NCBI RefSeq assembly: GCF_036964905.1
Contig: NZ_JBALHR010000001.1
Coordinates: forward strand, 578,714 to 642,713
Source: Gemmobacter denitrificans
GTDB taxonomy: Bacteria > Pseudomonadota > Alphaproteobacteria > Rhodobacterales > Rhodobacteraceae
Length of the DNA: 64,000 nt
Reading direction: 5' to 3'
Shown in pieces: positions 55,178 to 63,886 of the stretch. Position 1 is the stretch's first letter; each line of letters begins with the position of its first letter. Under the pieces are notes generated by a model. That model made no database searches, had not been told where the DNA came from, and was given only the letters and a program-made list of their open reading frames with translations. The translations under genes and the position numbers were made by a program.

Positions 55178-55597
55178 TCAGTCGGCCAGAGCGGCCTCAA
55201 ACGCCACGATTGCGACGTAACTCTGCCCGTCACCGGATCGGCTGACGGTCTGTGTCGTATAGGTGCACCATTCGGCCCTGTATCCGGTCATGGCCGCCGT
55301 AATCGTGGCCTCATGGTCGTTCAAGGCAGCCCGGATCGCATCGGCGATGCGCGTGGCCTCAACCCTGCCCGCTGTGGGTCTGGAATGGGCCTCGATGGAA
55401 AACGTGATGTTGTGGTCATCGACACAGGACAGGCGTTCCGGGGCCAGATCAACATTGCCAATCCGCACATAAGAAAAAGTCACCTGCTGCGGCGGCTCAT
55501 CGTAAACCCGCTCACTGACAAGGGTGGACAGCCCCGCATTGGCACGCAGCACCACGATCAGCGCTTTCTGCAAAGCAAGGGCGGGGCCGTCAGCCAT
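55178..55597 (-). CDS. Phage tail terminator/completion protein (DUF3168)
   Basis: A 139-residue protein with ADGPALALQKALIVVLRANA, RVYDEPPQQVTFSYVRIGNV and the late VAIVAFEAALAD typical of DUF3168. It caps the tail tube and joins it to the head. Its start overlaps the stop of the 57-residue gene by eight bases (ATGGCTGA). Confidence 0.87.
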   Translation of the reverse strand: MADGPALALQKALIVVLRANAGLSTLVSERVYDEPPQQVTFSYVRIGNVDLAPERLSCVDDHNITFSIEAHSRPTAGRVEATRIADAIRAALNDHEATITAAMTGYRAEWCTYTTQTVSRSGDGQSYVAIVAFEAALAD

Positions 55598-55763
55598 CGA
55601 CTACAATCCGACAAAGAAAACGGGCCATGCGTTCGGCTTCACTATCCACATCCACACTCTCCGGGAAGATCATTTCTTGAATGACCAAAACCCGAATCCA
55701 AACCTGGACAACAGCCTTGCGCCACCATGGGATAAACAGCTTGAGGGTGATAACTTCAGCCAT
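55590..55763 (-). CDS. Small phage protein in the head-tail module
   Basis: A 57-residue frame: MAEVITLKLFIPWWRKAVVQ then VWIRVLVIQEMIFPESVDVD and a basic end. It fills the gap between the gp10-like gene and the DUF3168 gene and overlaps both by eight bases through the shared ATGGCTGA. This tight coupling makes it a real gene. No family is recognised. Confidence 0.7.
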   Translation of the reverse strand: MAEVITLKLFIPWWRKAVVQVWIRVLVIQEMIFPESVDVDSEAERMARFLCRIVVDG

Positions 55764-56115
55764 TGAACAGCTCCTTCACGGACTTGTTGACAGCTCTTTT
55801 CGCACGCGCGCCATGCCGCTTGCGGGTCACCGCCAACGCAGGGTTCACGAATGGGCGCGGCCCTCTTTCACCTTCAATGACCTTCGACTTCGGCCCGAAA
55901 TCCACCAGCACTGACCCATCTGCATTTTGCGTGGCATTGATCTTGTCGCGCTCGTGTCCATCGCCATGAACATCATCACCGACCGGGATAAGCACCTTTG
56001 CCGTGCGCACCAGCTCATCGCCAGATTGCCTGTTGGCGCGATCGACATTCATCTTGATGCGATCTGGCAGCTGCGACAGCTTGCGCGCCAGTTCCTTGCC
56101 GCCGATCACCGTCAT
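55756..56115 (-). CDS. HK97 gp10-like tail-completion protein
   Basis: A 119-residue basic protein: VIGGKELARKLSQLPDRIKM, then SGDELVRTAKVLIPVGDD and FGPKSKVIEGERGPRPFVNP, ending in the two-helix AVTRKRHGARAKRAVNKSVK segment of HK97 gp10-like proteins. It links head and tail. It overlaps the adaptor gene by four bases (ATGA). Confidence 0.85.
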   Translation of the reverse strand: MTVIGGKELARKLSQLPDRIKMNVDRANRQSGDELVRTAKVLIPVGDDVHGDGHERDKINATQNADGSVLVDFGPKSKVIEGERGPRPFVNPALAVTRKRHGARAKRAVNKSVKELFNG

Positions 56116-56444
56116 GATGCGGCTCCGGCCTCACAAAGCAAATCCAGCATTGCGCGATCATTTCCCACCTCGACCACGCTGCGAATGTTCCAAACCTTGC
56201 CGCGCGCCGATACCCTATCGGCTTCAGTCAATGCTCGGCTGTCAGAAGAAGCGCGTATGCGGATGGTTGCGGTCTTTGATGCTTCCACCCTGCCCGCGTC
56301 AACGCGCTCTTTCCCGGGCGTCTCGCGCACATCTGCCCAGACGGTCATGTGATCAGCCCAGCCGGTCACGGTGTTGCCGTATCCGTCATCGCCAGAGGTT
56401 TGGCGCTGGATAGTGACGCGCTCACGCAAACGGCCCGCGTTCAT
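56112..56444 (-). CDS. Phage head-tail adaptor (head closure protein)
   Basis: A 110-residue protein starting MNAGRLRERVTIQRQTSGDD with GWADHMTVWADVRETPGKER, the classic head-tail adaptor (SPP1 gp16-like) pattern. The start at 56444 lies one base after the gp6-like stop; the frame is open to 56519. Confidence 0.87.
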   Translation of the reverse strand: MNAGRLRERVTIQRQTSGDDGYGNTVTGWADHMTVWADVRETPGKERVDAGRVEASKTATIRIRASSDSRALTEADRVSARGKVWNIRSVVEVGNDRAMLDLLCEAGAAS

Positions 56445-56445
56445 C

Positions 56446-56979
56446 TCACATGTCCGCCCAGCGCATTGCAGTAACCAGCGCTTCAACCGCCAACGGCAGA
56501 TTGGAAACGCTTTGACCAATCACCACAGATTCACGGTTTTCATACCAGTGGCCGACAAGCAGTTTTACCGCCGCCTGCGCCGCTGGCAATTGCTGCGCCG
56601 CCATGGCGCAGGTGTAGTCAATGCGAACTGTGTCATAAGGGCCGGTCACTTCGACATAATGACCGCGATAGTCAGATTTGAGCGTTGTCGTCACCGCGAC
56701 CGTTTCGCCTTCAGCATCATAGCCCGTCGCAGTGATCGCGCTCACATCAGGCAGCGCCAATCTTGCCGTTTCAGACGATGTAAATTCCTGACGCCATGTC
56801 TGCGCCTTGATCGCCCGCCCGAGCACGCCCTTCCATCCGTCAAGGTGTGCAACCGCCGCTGCCTGTAAGGCCTCAATCAAATCATCCTCGTCGTCGTGGT
56901 CAACGCGAAGGTGCAATTTCAGATCTTCCAATGCCACCACTGGATCAGTTGGCGCGGTGACAAGTACGGGCGGGGTCAC
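56446..56979 (-). CDS. Phage head-tail connector (gp6-like)
   Basis: A 177-residue connector: VVALEDLKLHLRVDHDDEDD with LIEALQAAAVAHLDGWKG is the diagnostic N terminus of the gp6-like/DUF3199-type adaptor that binds the portal ring. The C-terminal half has QAAVKLLVGHWYENRESV. It overlaps the upstream 57-residue gene by four bases. Confidence 0.87.
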   Translation of the reverse strand: MTPPVLVTAPTDPVVALEDLKLHLRVDHDDEDDLIEALQAAAVAHLDGWKGVLGRAIKAQTWRQEFTSSETARLALPDVSAITATGYDAEGETVAVTTTLKSDYRGHYVEVTGPYDTVRIDYTCAMAAQQLPAAQAAVKLLVGHWYENRESVVIGQSVSNLPLAVEALVTAMRWADM

Positions 56980-57149
56980 TTGCGCGCCCTCTTCGGCTGC
57001 TTGGGTTCCGGCTCATCCTCTTGCAACGGCTCAATCAAGCCCAATGCCTTTGCACGTTCCAGAAGCTCACCAGAAAGAACAGTTCCAGCAGTGAACATCT
57101 TGGGGTGAATTTCGCCTTCTGGCACGGCAAACCAGTCTTGTTTCAGCAT
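56976..57149 (-). CDS. Small phage protein, unknown
   Basis: A 57-residue protein starting MLKQDWFAVPEGEIHPKMFT with a basic/acidic tail ending PKQPKRARK. AGGCA lies before the ATG at 57149; an upstream ATG at 57161 is possible. Similar small genes lie between capsid and connector genes in many siphophages. Its stop overlaps the gp6-like start by four bases. Confidence 0.65.
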   Translation of the reverse strand: MLKQDWFAVPEGEIHPKMFTAGTVLSGELLERAKALGLIEPLQEDEPEPKQPKRARK

Positions 57150-57207
57150 AATTGCCTCCAATCACCATAGGATGGGGGCCAGCCGCCCGGCCCCACACCA
57201 ATGTTGA

Positions 57208-57657
57208 TCAGGTCGCTGCGATGTTGATCGCGGCATCTCCCTTCGGGGCATAGCGCGGTTTCTGCAGGGCCCAGACTCCGTTCACCACAGCATTGGTGCC
57301 GGTCGAACCGGTGACGACAGCGCGAATATAGCGCTTCGACCCACGGTAGCCGACACAGCCAACCGCAATGCCGTCCGAAGCGTCGCTGGTGACAGTCAAC
57401 GCGGTTTCCAGCCCGATCAGGTCAGCGTCCGCAACGGCGGTAAAGTCAGCCGCTGCGGTGGTGTCGCTTTCCTGAATGGCGACCGTGAACCCGGTAGCGT
57501 CGCCAGCATCGGTGACGGTGCCGGTCTGGAAAAGGAAGGTGGCCGCCTGATAATCGGCCACGTCCACAATGTTGCCAGCCGATGGCGTGGTGCCGCTCAG
57601 CGTGGCCGAGATGCCAAAGGCAACGGTCGTTTCAGACCGCATGTCGATCTTGTGCAT
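57208..57657 (-). CDS. Phage virion-like protein after the capsid gene (possible decoration protein)
   Basis: A 149-residue beta-rich, Thr/Ala/Gly-rich protein: NIVDVADYQAATFLFQTGTV, FTVAIQESDTTAAADFTAV, GCVGYRGSKRYIRAVVTGST. It lies 12 bases after the capsid stop. Composition and place suggest a head decoration or minor capsid protein, but no family can be named. Confidence 0.6.
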   Translation of the reverse strand: MHKIDMRSETTVAFGISATLSGTTPSAGNIVDVADYQAATFLFQTGTVTDAGDATGFTVAIQESDTTAAADFTAVADADLIGLETALTVTSDASDGIAVGCVGYRGSKRYIRAVVTGSTGTNAVVNGVWALQKPRYAPKGDAAINIAAT

Positions 57658-57669
57658 GGATTTCGCTCC

Positions 57670-58893
57670 TTACGCGGTGCCGAATTTCAGCAGCTTGATT
57701 GCGTCAAAATCGGTGACGCCACCGCCGACGCGCTTGGTGGTGTAGAACAGGACGTTCGGCTTGGCGCTGAACGGGTCACGCAGAACAGTGACGTTCTGCC
57801 CGTCAACGATGGTGTAGCCCGCCGAAAAATCACCGACAGCGATGGAGAAGCTGTCAGCACCGATGGCGGGCATGTCATCCGCGACATATGCCGGGCGGCC
57901 CTGGACCGTGCGAACCAGCGATCCGTCGCCATTCAGCATTTCACGAAGCAGGAACGCGCCGTCACCGTCCTTCAGGACAGCAACCTCGGCCATGGTCGTG
58001 TTTTTCATCATCCACGAGGCATTGGCCTGATAGGCCCCCTGCAGATCGTAGAAAAGCCTGACCAGAGCGTCAGCCGCGTTCGGCGAACCCGCAAACGCGC
58101 CGGATGCCCCGGTGACGCGGTATTGCAGCGCTTCGCTTGCCCGGCTGTCATCAGCGCCAGTTGCCTTGCTGTAGGACAAGAACCCCTTTGGCTGGTTGGA
58201 CCCGCTGCCGCTGACAAAGGCCGTGGCCTCGGCCCGCGCAAAGCGATCCGCGACATAGCCAGTCAGCCAAGCTTCCACGTCAAACGCGGCATCATCAAGC
58301 AGCCGTTGCGTGGCTTTCGGCATTGCCGAAAGTTCATGCAGCGCAATGCTGATCCGGTTGATCGTCGGCGTCGTCGTTTCCGAGCGAGCTTCGGATTCAC
58401 CAGCCCATTGGAATCCGGCGTCGCCGCGCTCAACCAGAACGTCATACGATCCGCCCGAAGTTGCGACAACAGCGGCAACCTGGCGCACAGGCGACGAACG
58501 GCGCAGGCGCTTCTGAATGCCGTCGCGCATCGTATCGCGCACCAGATACCCGCCGTCAGGGTTCGAGCTGGTGGCCATGGCCTTGATTTCCTCGGGCAGT
58601 TCAACGCCCTTGCGGAAATATGCGTCCATGGCCTTGGCTTCCGGCGTCATGCCGTCAGGCTTGCCAGGGCGGTTGCCCTTGGTTTCCAGCGCATCCAAAC
58701 GCGATTTCAGTTCCATGCTGGCCTTGTCGGTCGCGTCGAGCTTGGTTGCCAGTTCGGCTTTGATCCGGCCCAGCGTTTCTTGGTCGATGTAGTCGCCCTG
58801 CTTTTTGGCCAATTCATCGGCCTTGTCGCGGGCGGCGGTTGCGATCTTCTGCGTTTCCGCAAAGAGCGTCTTGACCTCTTCAATGTCTGCCAT
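57670..58893 (-). CDS. Phage major capsid protein (HK97 family)
   Basis: A 407-residue precursor. The first 110 or so residues are a charged helical delta/scaffold domain (TLFAETQKIATAARDKADEL). The HK97 fold follows: NPDGGYLVRDTMRDGIQKRL, SARSETTTPTINRISIALHE-type segment, ALPKATQ-like MPKATQRLLDDAAFD and the late YTIVDGQNVTVLRDPFSA. The scaffold is removed by the adjacent protease. GGAG eight bases before ATG at 58893 sets the start. Confidence 0.93.
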   Translation of the reverse strand: MADIEEVKTLFAETQKIATAARDKADELAKKQGDYIDQETLGRIKAELATKLDATDKASMELKSRLDALETKGNRPGKPDGMTPEAKAMDAYFRKGVELPEEIKAMATSSNPDGGYLVRDTMRDGIQKRLRRSSPVRQVAAVVATSGGSYDVLVERGDAGFQWAGESEARSETTTPTINRISIALHELSAMPKATQRLLDDAAFDVEAWLTGYVADRFARAEATAFVSGSGSNQPKGFLSYSKATGADDSRASEALQYRVTGASGAFAGSPNAADALVRLFYDLQGAYQANASWMMKNTTMAEVAVLKDGDGAFLLREMLNGDGSLVRTVQGRPAYVADDMPAIGADSFSIAVGDFSAGYTIVDGQNVTVLRDPFSAKPNVLFYTTKRVGGGVTDFDAIKLLKFGTA

Positions 58894-58898
58894 GTGTT

Positions 58899-59573
58899 TC
58901 ACTCCGTGGCGTTGATTTTCTGACGCATGAACTGCGCCAACTCACCGAGGCCATCGCCAGCGTCCCGCATGGCCTTGACCGCTTCAAACCCGTCAGCCAT
59001 CAGCCGACGAGCAACCGAACGAGAAAGCCCAGCGTCCTGCGTGAGAATCCGTTCAAGGTCTCTTTCCGTCAGATCGGCGGCCTTGACCGCATCGACCCGC
59101 GCCCGGCCATTTGCCGGGAATGTCACAACCGACAATTCGACCAGATCAACCGCCTTAAGGGTTCGCCTAGGTTCATCTGGTTTGGTGCCATAGGTGAATT
59201 CTTTGGCGCGATACCCAATTGACATGCCGTCAAGCACGCCTTCACGCATCGCACCGTAAATCGTCTTGCCGCGCTCCGTGTCCAGATTGATAAGCTGGCC
59301 TTTGACGCGGAGCCCCGTGTCATCCTCTGACATTTCAAGCCACTTGCCGATTGGCAAGGCATCCATATCGCTCATCATGTAGCCACCATGCTGCACCAGC
59401 ATTGGCGGCAATGACTTGGCGTTCTTCCAGTCGCGCAGAGAGCTTTTAAAAGCCCCCTTCAAAATTACGTCGCCATATGAATCAACGTTGCCAAAAATGG
59501 CCCCGTATCCCTCAAACGTGCCATCTTTGGCCACATCATCCGGCGCGAACTTTACCTCAAACCGATCCATCAT
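58899..59573 (-). CDS. HK97 family prohead protease
   Basis: A 224-residue serine protease that matures the capsid. The family catalytic His appears in PPMLVQHGG (about residue 63) and the Ser in GMSIGYRAKEF, with the conserved FEGYGAIFGNVDSYGDVILK at the N terminus. Its start overlaps the portal gene by 17 bases. Confidence 0.92.
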   Translation of the reverse strand: MMDRFEVKFAPDDVAKDGTFEGYGAIFGNVDSYGDVILKGAFKSSLRDWKNAKSLPPMLVQHGGYMMSDMDALPIGKWLEMSEDDTGLRVKGQLINLDTERGKTIYGAMREGVLDGMSIGYRAKEFTYGTKPDEPRRTLKAVDLVELSVVTFPANGRARVDAVKAADLTERDLERILTQDAGLSRSVARRLMADGFEAVKAMRDAGDGLGELAQFMRQKINATE

Positions 59574-60795
59574 TGCCCCCTTGTGGGTTCATTGCCCCGG
59601 CAGACAGCCGGTTGGCGGCGGGGTCATCAACCGGGTTTAGGCCGACCTCTGCCCTGATTTCGTTTTGCGTCATCCATGCCGGTGTGCCGCCTGCGCCGAG
59701 CGCCTTGGCGTAATATTCGGCTTGGTCCTTGAAATCACCGCGCAAAAGGTTGCGCTCGTCCAGATCAACGCGCAGCCCTTCGGCGTGGCTCAGAATGTCC
59801 CGTGCGCAAGATTCTTCCCAACGCGCCACCCAAGGGCCTAACGTGTGAATCACATGGTTGCGGAACATTTGCTCCGCGCTGGCAAATGTCGCGGCCTTGT
59901 CTGCCTGCATCAGCATGATCGGCTGAACGCGGAACGCCCGGGCGATTTCCTCAATTTGCAGACGGCGCGTTTCGATGTACTGCGCATCGACATTGGTCAT
60001 CGTCATGCTGTGGAACTTGGCGTCACCATCCAGCACCGCAATTCCGCCTTCTCCATCTGGCCCATAGCGCTGCTGCCAAGTATCCCGCAGCTTTTCCTTT
60101 GCTTCGCCGGAGAGCGGCAGCGTAAACGACAGCACGCCAGACGGTTTCCCGCCATTTCCGGCCAGCCTTGCCTGTTGCCGCTCAAGAACCCGAGAAAGCC
60201 CGATTGCCTCCCTTGCGGCGCGGATCGCTGGCAAACCGCGAAAACCGTCAATTGACGGGCCGCGCAGGTAGAAAACCTGATCCAACTCAAAGTATCCATG
60301 CGTCTTGTCGGAATAATCAACGCGAATGCGCAGAGAATAGTCGGACCTTTGCTCGATTGACCAAGCGCCAGGCGGAACCGGCAGCAACTCCCGAACTTGT
60401 CCGTTGACCGTGTTTTTGATTGCCAGCGCGCCGCCAGCCAATGCGGCGTTAAAAACCATACCCTCGCGAAACTCGTAACCAGTCTGCCAATCGTTTGGCT
60501 TGATCGCTAGCAGCCGATGTGCCCAATGATCCTGGCGCATTCTCAGTCGGGGCAATCCGTCACCGTTTGCAACGTCCTCGACCACCCGAACCGGCATTTG
60601 CCCGATGCCTTCGGCAATCACCCTTGCGGCGCAAAACACCGCCGTCACGTCCAAAGCCGTCAATGGGCTCACAGTCTGGCCAGACGCCGTGCCCCACCCA
60701 ATCCAGCCCATCAAGCCAGAGAGCTGCGACAATGACAGCTCTGTCACGGATTTGCGCTCTGACGCCCCGCGATTAAATGGCCACCAAGCTGTCAT
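59557..60795 (-). CDS. Phage portal protein (HK97 family)
   Basis: A 412-residue portal: MTAWWPFNRGASERKS, ALDVTAVFCAARVIAEGIGQ, the stem-region LTALDVTAVF start and FRVQPIMLMQADKAATFASA, all typical of HK97 gp3. It forms the dodecameric DNA channel. The start overlaps TerL by four bases (ATGA). Confidence 0.94.
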   Translation of the reverse strand: MTAWWPFNRGASERKSVTELSLSQLSGLMGWIGWGTASGQTVSPLTALDVTAVFCAARVIAEGIGQMPVRVVEDVANGDGLPRLRMRQDHWAHRLLAIKPNDWQTGYEFREGMVFNAALAGGALAIKNTVNGQVRELLPVPPGAWSIEQRSDYSLRIRVDYSDKTHGYFELDQVFYLRGPSIDGFRGLPAIRAAREAIGLSRVLERQQARLAGNGGKPSGVLSFTLPLSGEAKEKLRDTWQQRYGPDGEGGIAVLDGDAKFHSMTMTNVDAQYIETRRLQIEEIARAFRVQPIMLMQADKAATFASAEQMFRNHVIHTLGPWVARWEESCARDILSHAEGLRVDLDERNLLRGDFKDQAEYYAKALGAGGTPAWMTQNEIRAEVGLNPVDDPAANRLSAGAMNPQGGNDGSV

Positions 60796-62462
60796 AGGAT
60801 CATAAGCCCTTCATGCTCGAGGTATGACCCCGTTTCCTGCTCATCCAGCAGCCACCGGCCCAACGCCATCATGCAGGCAACCGGGCCGTCTATCTTGTTC
60901 TCCGCCCGCTCTTTCGCTGGGCTGTGAATGTCGCCAGTCCGCGACCGGTTCACCACGTTCGACAGCATCCAGGCAAAGACCGGATCGCCGTCATGCGACA
61001 GCTTCCCGTCAGCAATCAGCGCGTCCATGCGCCTCATTGGCTCGTTCATCAGGGTCGGCTTGTTGGCATAGTCGAAACAGGCCAGCCCGTTTTCCATCAG
61101 CTCAACCGCCATCTGGCGGCTGTGCAGCGGGTCGAACGCGATTTCCCGAACCCGGAACCGTTCGGCCAGATCCAGTATGTCGTCGCGGATCACCCGGTCA
61201 TCCGTCACCGCGCCATCAGTCTGGAACAGCCGCCCCTCGTCGCGCCACGTCTGGAAATGTTCGTTTTCGGGCCGGTCAACCGTTTCCTCTGGCAGGTAGT
61301 AGCGCCCAAACCGCGCGTAGCCATTGCCATGCCGGAACAGCAATTCCACCGCCGTAAGATCGCGCTTCTCGGCAAGGTCGATGCCGATGATGCACTCTTG
61401 CCCTTCGAAGTCCTCCAGCCGGACAATCGGCGCTTTCTGATACCGCAGCGTGTCGAAATAGGCGGCCCGGCTCTGCACCCAGACATTCAGCTTCTTGGTC
61501 TTGAATTGCCCGGCCTTGCGCGGCGTCGTCATCGCCTCAGCCTGTTCAGCCAACAACCCCTCTTCGAAAACGCTGACCCCGTAATTCGGGTTGGCCTTTC
61601 TCAAGACCGCTGGGTCTGTCCAATCGTCACCATCGTCAATGCCGTATATCATGGCAAAGGTGTGATCGTCGCGCCGTGAGCCCTCCAGCATTTGCTGGGC
61701 TTCCTGCTGCATGGCGTAGCAGGGCCCGGCGATGTTATCCCCTGCCGTGGTGATGACCAGCACCAGCGGCTGTTCCCGCGCGCCCATGCCGTTTTCCATG
61801 GTCGAGAACAGCGCGTCGGTGTCGTGCTCGTGGTATTCGTCAACGATGGCGCAAGACGGTGAAGCCCCGTCGCCCGGGTTGCCGATCAGCGGCTCAAAGC
61901 GCGACCCGTTGCCAATGGCATGGATATTCTTCGCGTTGACCGTCAGCCCGTAGTGCGAAACCAGCGCAGGGCTTTTCTGCGCCATCATCTTAGCCGGTCT
62001 GAAAACCTCCCAGGCTTGCTTTTCTGTGGTCGCCCCGGAATAGACCTCTGCTCCAAACTCGCCATCGGCGCAAAGCATGTAAAGCCCGATCCCGGCAGCC
62101 AGTGCCGACTTGCCGTTCTTGCGCGGCACCAGCAAAAACGCGCGCCGGAATCTCCGCTTGCCCGTGTTCTTCTGCAGCCAGCCAAACAAGCTGACCACGA
62201 AAAACACCTGCCACGGCTCAAGCTTCAGCTTCTGGCCCTTGGCCGCCCATTTCCCTTTCGTGTGCGGCAGTTGCTCGATGAACGCGCAAACCCTGGCCCC
62301 GGCCTTCGGCTCGAACCGATACCGGAACCCATCGTCAGACTGCCATTCCAGATCGTCCAGATGGCGCTGACATGCCGCCTTGATGTAGCGGCCCGCTGGT
62401 ATTTCCCCACTGACAACCTGCCGGGCGTAAATCTCGGCAGTCGCGGCGTAGCCCTGCTTCAA
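60792..62462 (-). CDS. Phage terminase large subunit
   Basis: A 556-residue packaging ATPase/nuclease of the Terminase_1 type. Walker A is the variant VPRKNGKSA at about 112-120; Walker B is CAIVDEYHEHD; the C-terminal RNase H-like nuclease begins at IIGIDLAEKRDLTAVELLF with the catalytic Asp, and a later Asp in IAFDPLHSRQ. It overlaps TerS and portal genes by four bases each. Confidence 0.95.
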   Translation of the reverse strand: MKQGYAATAEIYARQVVSGEIPAGRYIKAACQRHLDDLEWQSDDGFRYRFEPKAGARVCAFIEQLPHTKGKWAAKGQKLKLEPWQVFFVVSLFGWLQKNTGKRRFRRAFLLVPRKNGKSALAAGIGLYMLCADGEFGAEVYSGATTEKQAWEVFRPAKMMAQKSPALVSHYGLTVNAKNIHAIGNGSRFEPLIGNPGDGASPSCAIVDEYHEHDTDALFSTMENGMGAREQPLVLVITTAGDNIAGPCYAMQQEAQQMLEGSRRDDHTFAMIYGIDDGDDWTDPAVLRKANPNYGVSVFEEGLLAEQAEAMTTPRKAGQFKTKKLNVWVQSRAAYFDTLRYQKAPIVRLEDFEGQECIIGIDLAEKRDLTAVELLFRHGNGYARFGRYYLPEETVDRPENEHFQTWRDEGRLFQTDGAVTDDRVIRDDILDLAERFRVREIAFDPLHSRQMAVELMENGLACFDYANKPTLMNEPMRRMDALIADGKLSHDGDPVFAWMLSNVVNRSRTGDIHSPAKERAENKIDGPVACMMALGRWLLDEQETGSYLEHEGLMIL

Positions 62463-62926
62463 ATTGCCTCGTCAAGCGCGCCGAAGGGGTTGGTTTCCTT
62501 CGGCTTGCCGACGCTCACCTTCGACCGGGCCGATGGCGTCAGCCCGAAACCTTCCAAGAGGCTTTGCGCGTGCCGCATGGCCTCGTTGCGCATCCCTACC
62601 TCAGGGCGGGCGCGATACATCACCCCACCCTTTTCGTTTTCGGACGCGTAGGTCCGCCCGCCGTCCTCAATGACCGCAGTCAGAAGTTCGACCTCTTCAA
62701 GCCGTGAAGCCAGCAATGCCAAAGCGTGCTGATCGTCAGGCGACGCAATGCCCATGCCGTGCAAGGTTGCGCTGATCTGGTCAAAGATTTCGGTTGCCCG
62801 ATTAGACAGCCATTCCGGTGCGACGGCGGTCCCAGACTTGGCCAATGGCTCGTCATAATTTACCCTGTGCGGCCTCGTTTCGCCGCCAAGGATCTTCAGG
62901 TGCGTAGGCTTTGGCTTGCGTCCCAT
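62459..62926 (-). CDS. Phage terminase small subunit (P27 family)
   Basis: A 155-residue DNA-recognition subunit beginning MGRKPKPTHLKILGGETRPH, the hallmark of the P27 family, followed by a helical part (ATEIFDQISATLHGMGI, ALALLASRLEEVELLTAVIE) and a C-terminal KETNPFGALDEAI that probably contacts TerL. It precedes TerL with a four-base overlap. Confidence 0.92.
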   Translation of the reverse strand: MGRKPKPTHLKILGGETRPHRVNYDEPLAKSGTAVAPEWLSNRATEIFDQISATLHGMGIASPDDQHALALLASRLEEVELLTAVIEDGGRTYASENEKGGVMYRARPEVGMRNEAMRHAQSLLEGFGLTPSARSKVSVGKPKETNPFGALDEAI

Positions 62927-63030
62927 GCACGGCCCGCCTTTTTGTCTTGGTTTCGTCCGAGTGGAAATTCAGTTGACCGCGCCGGTTCTCTGTCGCCCGG
63001 TCCAGAGATTGACCCACCCCCCTGTGGGTG

Positions 63031-63366
63031 TCATCCGGCCATCCTGCGGGCCTGTGCGGCCTCTCTGGAAGTTTTGCGCTTGTGGCATGGCCTGCAGATG
63101 CACTCAGCATTCCCTGCGCTGTTCTCGCCGCCCTGTGATAGCGGGGTGATGTGATCGACCTCATCGAAGGCGGTCACGCGGCCTTGCCGCCTGCATGGCT
63201 GGCACATGGCTAGGTCGCGGGCAATTACGGCTTGCCTGATGGCTTGCCAGTCTTTGCCGTATCCGCGCTCTTGGCGTGTGCCTTTGCGGTCTTTCCATCC
63301 GCCGTGCGGCTTAGCTGTGCCTTGGTGCTGGTGCGGCAGCTTATGCCTTCCGGGTGCTGGTGGCAT
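63031..63366 (-). CDS. Phage HNH endonuclease
   Basis: A 111-residue HNH nuclease: RGYGKDWQAIRQAVIARD, MCQPCRRQGRVTAFDEVDHI (the DH pair), SQGGENSAGNAECICRPCHK with N and zinc-binding CxxC pairs. Such enzymes next to TerS assist cos-type packaging. The start is uncertain: ATG at 63366 or a TTG at 63402. It overlaps the upstream small gene by 26 bases or more. Confidence 0.88.
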   Translation of the reverse strand: MPPAPGRHKLPHQHQGTAKPHGGWKDRKGTRQERGYGKDWQAIRQAVIARDLAMCQPCRRQGRVTAFDEVDHITPLSQGGENSAGNAECICRPCHKRKTSREAAQARRMAG

Positions 63367-63526
63367 GGTCTTGCTGTTTGAATGCTGACTCAAGCGCGTC
63401 AAGCATGATCGCCATGACCTGCGCTGCCTCTTGCGTGGTCAGGCTCAGCACCTCGACAGTTGCCACCGTGTTGCCTGTGGCTGTGCTGATGATCTGTCCG
63501 CCCTTGACTTCGATAAACATCTGCAT
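63341..63526 (-). CDS. Small phage protein, unknown
   Basis: A 61-residue protein beginning MQMFIEVKGGQIISTATGNT, then VEVLSLTTQEAAQVMAIMLD, ending KQQDHATSTRKA. GGCGGGA lies before the ATG at 63526; the frame is open to 63673. The end overlaps the HNH gene. No family is recognised. Confidence 0.55.
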   Translation of the reverse strand: MQMFIEVKGGQIISTATGNTVATVEVLSLTTQEAAQVMAIMLDALESAFKQQDHATSTRKA

Positions 63527-63710
63527 GGTGTGTCCCGCCTTCCGGCCTTCCCGCTCGCATGATGTGGCCCCACGGGTTGACGCGGTGATGCGCAGGCGCG
63601 GCGATCTCAGGTTGACGGGGTGGCCTGTGGGAGAAGGGGCCGGGAATGACAAAAGCGCCAAGGATTTCCCCAAGGCGCTCTTTTCGGCATAGTTCGTCGC
63701 CGATTTTCTC
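63527..63710. other. Leader of the late operon
   Basis: A stretch of about 180 bases between the promoter and the first well-supported gene. A minus-strand frame from an ATG at 63717 (MVEKIGDELCRKERLGEILG) is open but becomes His/Pro/Arg-rich and overlaps the small gene in another frame, so I do not call it. Confidence 0.35.
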
Positions 63711-63711
63711 C

Positions 63712-63741
63712 ACCATACGCTTGACAGGATGTTGTGTCAAG
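63712..63741 (-). promoter_or_regulatory. Probable promoter with operator palindrome for the late operon
   Basis: On the minus strand TTGACA (63740-63735), a 17-base spacer, then TATGGT (63717-63712). The -35 box is one arm of a perfect inverted repeat, CTTGACA-N8-TGTCAAG (63720-63741), so a repressor could occupy it. It points into the HNH/terminase operon. Confidence 0.65.
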
Positions 63742-63886
63742 CATGCGGTTGCTGGGCTATGAGTTGTGTGGTGTGCGCCATGATGATCGCCAGCAACCAC
63801 GCCCGGGCGGCGTTTGATGATCTGGCAATGAACCTTTGGGCTTTGATATCTGTCCGGTGTGAAATGACCGCAAACCAATCAGCCAA
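63737..63886 (-). CDS. Possible small protein upstream of the late promoter
   Basis: A 49-residue frame from a TTG at 63886 (MADWFAVISHRTDIKAQRFI, then ARSSNAARAWLLAIIM), stop inside the late-promoter -35 box. The frame is open back to a stop at 63971 with protein-like text (YIDPQDWILCDLGE) but no ATG, so the true start may be unusual. If real it is the last early-side gene visible. Confidence 0.3.
   Translation of the reverse strand: MADWFAVISHRTDIKAQRFIARSSNAARAWLLAIIMAHTTQLIAQQPHA

Noticed and set aside
54271..63526. Reading the virion operon as a gene transfer agent
   Set aside because: Several proteins resemble GTA parts, but a full-length tape measure, HNH nuclease, P27 TerS, tailspike and lysis cassette with a phage-type promoter fit a prophage better.
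63399..63878. 159-codon minus-strand frame across the late promoter
   Set aside because: It reads through the promoter, becomes His/Arg-rich and lies out of frame with the better-supported small gene at 63341-63526.
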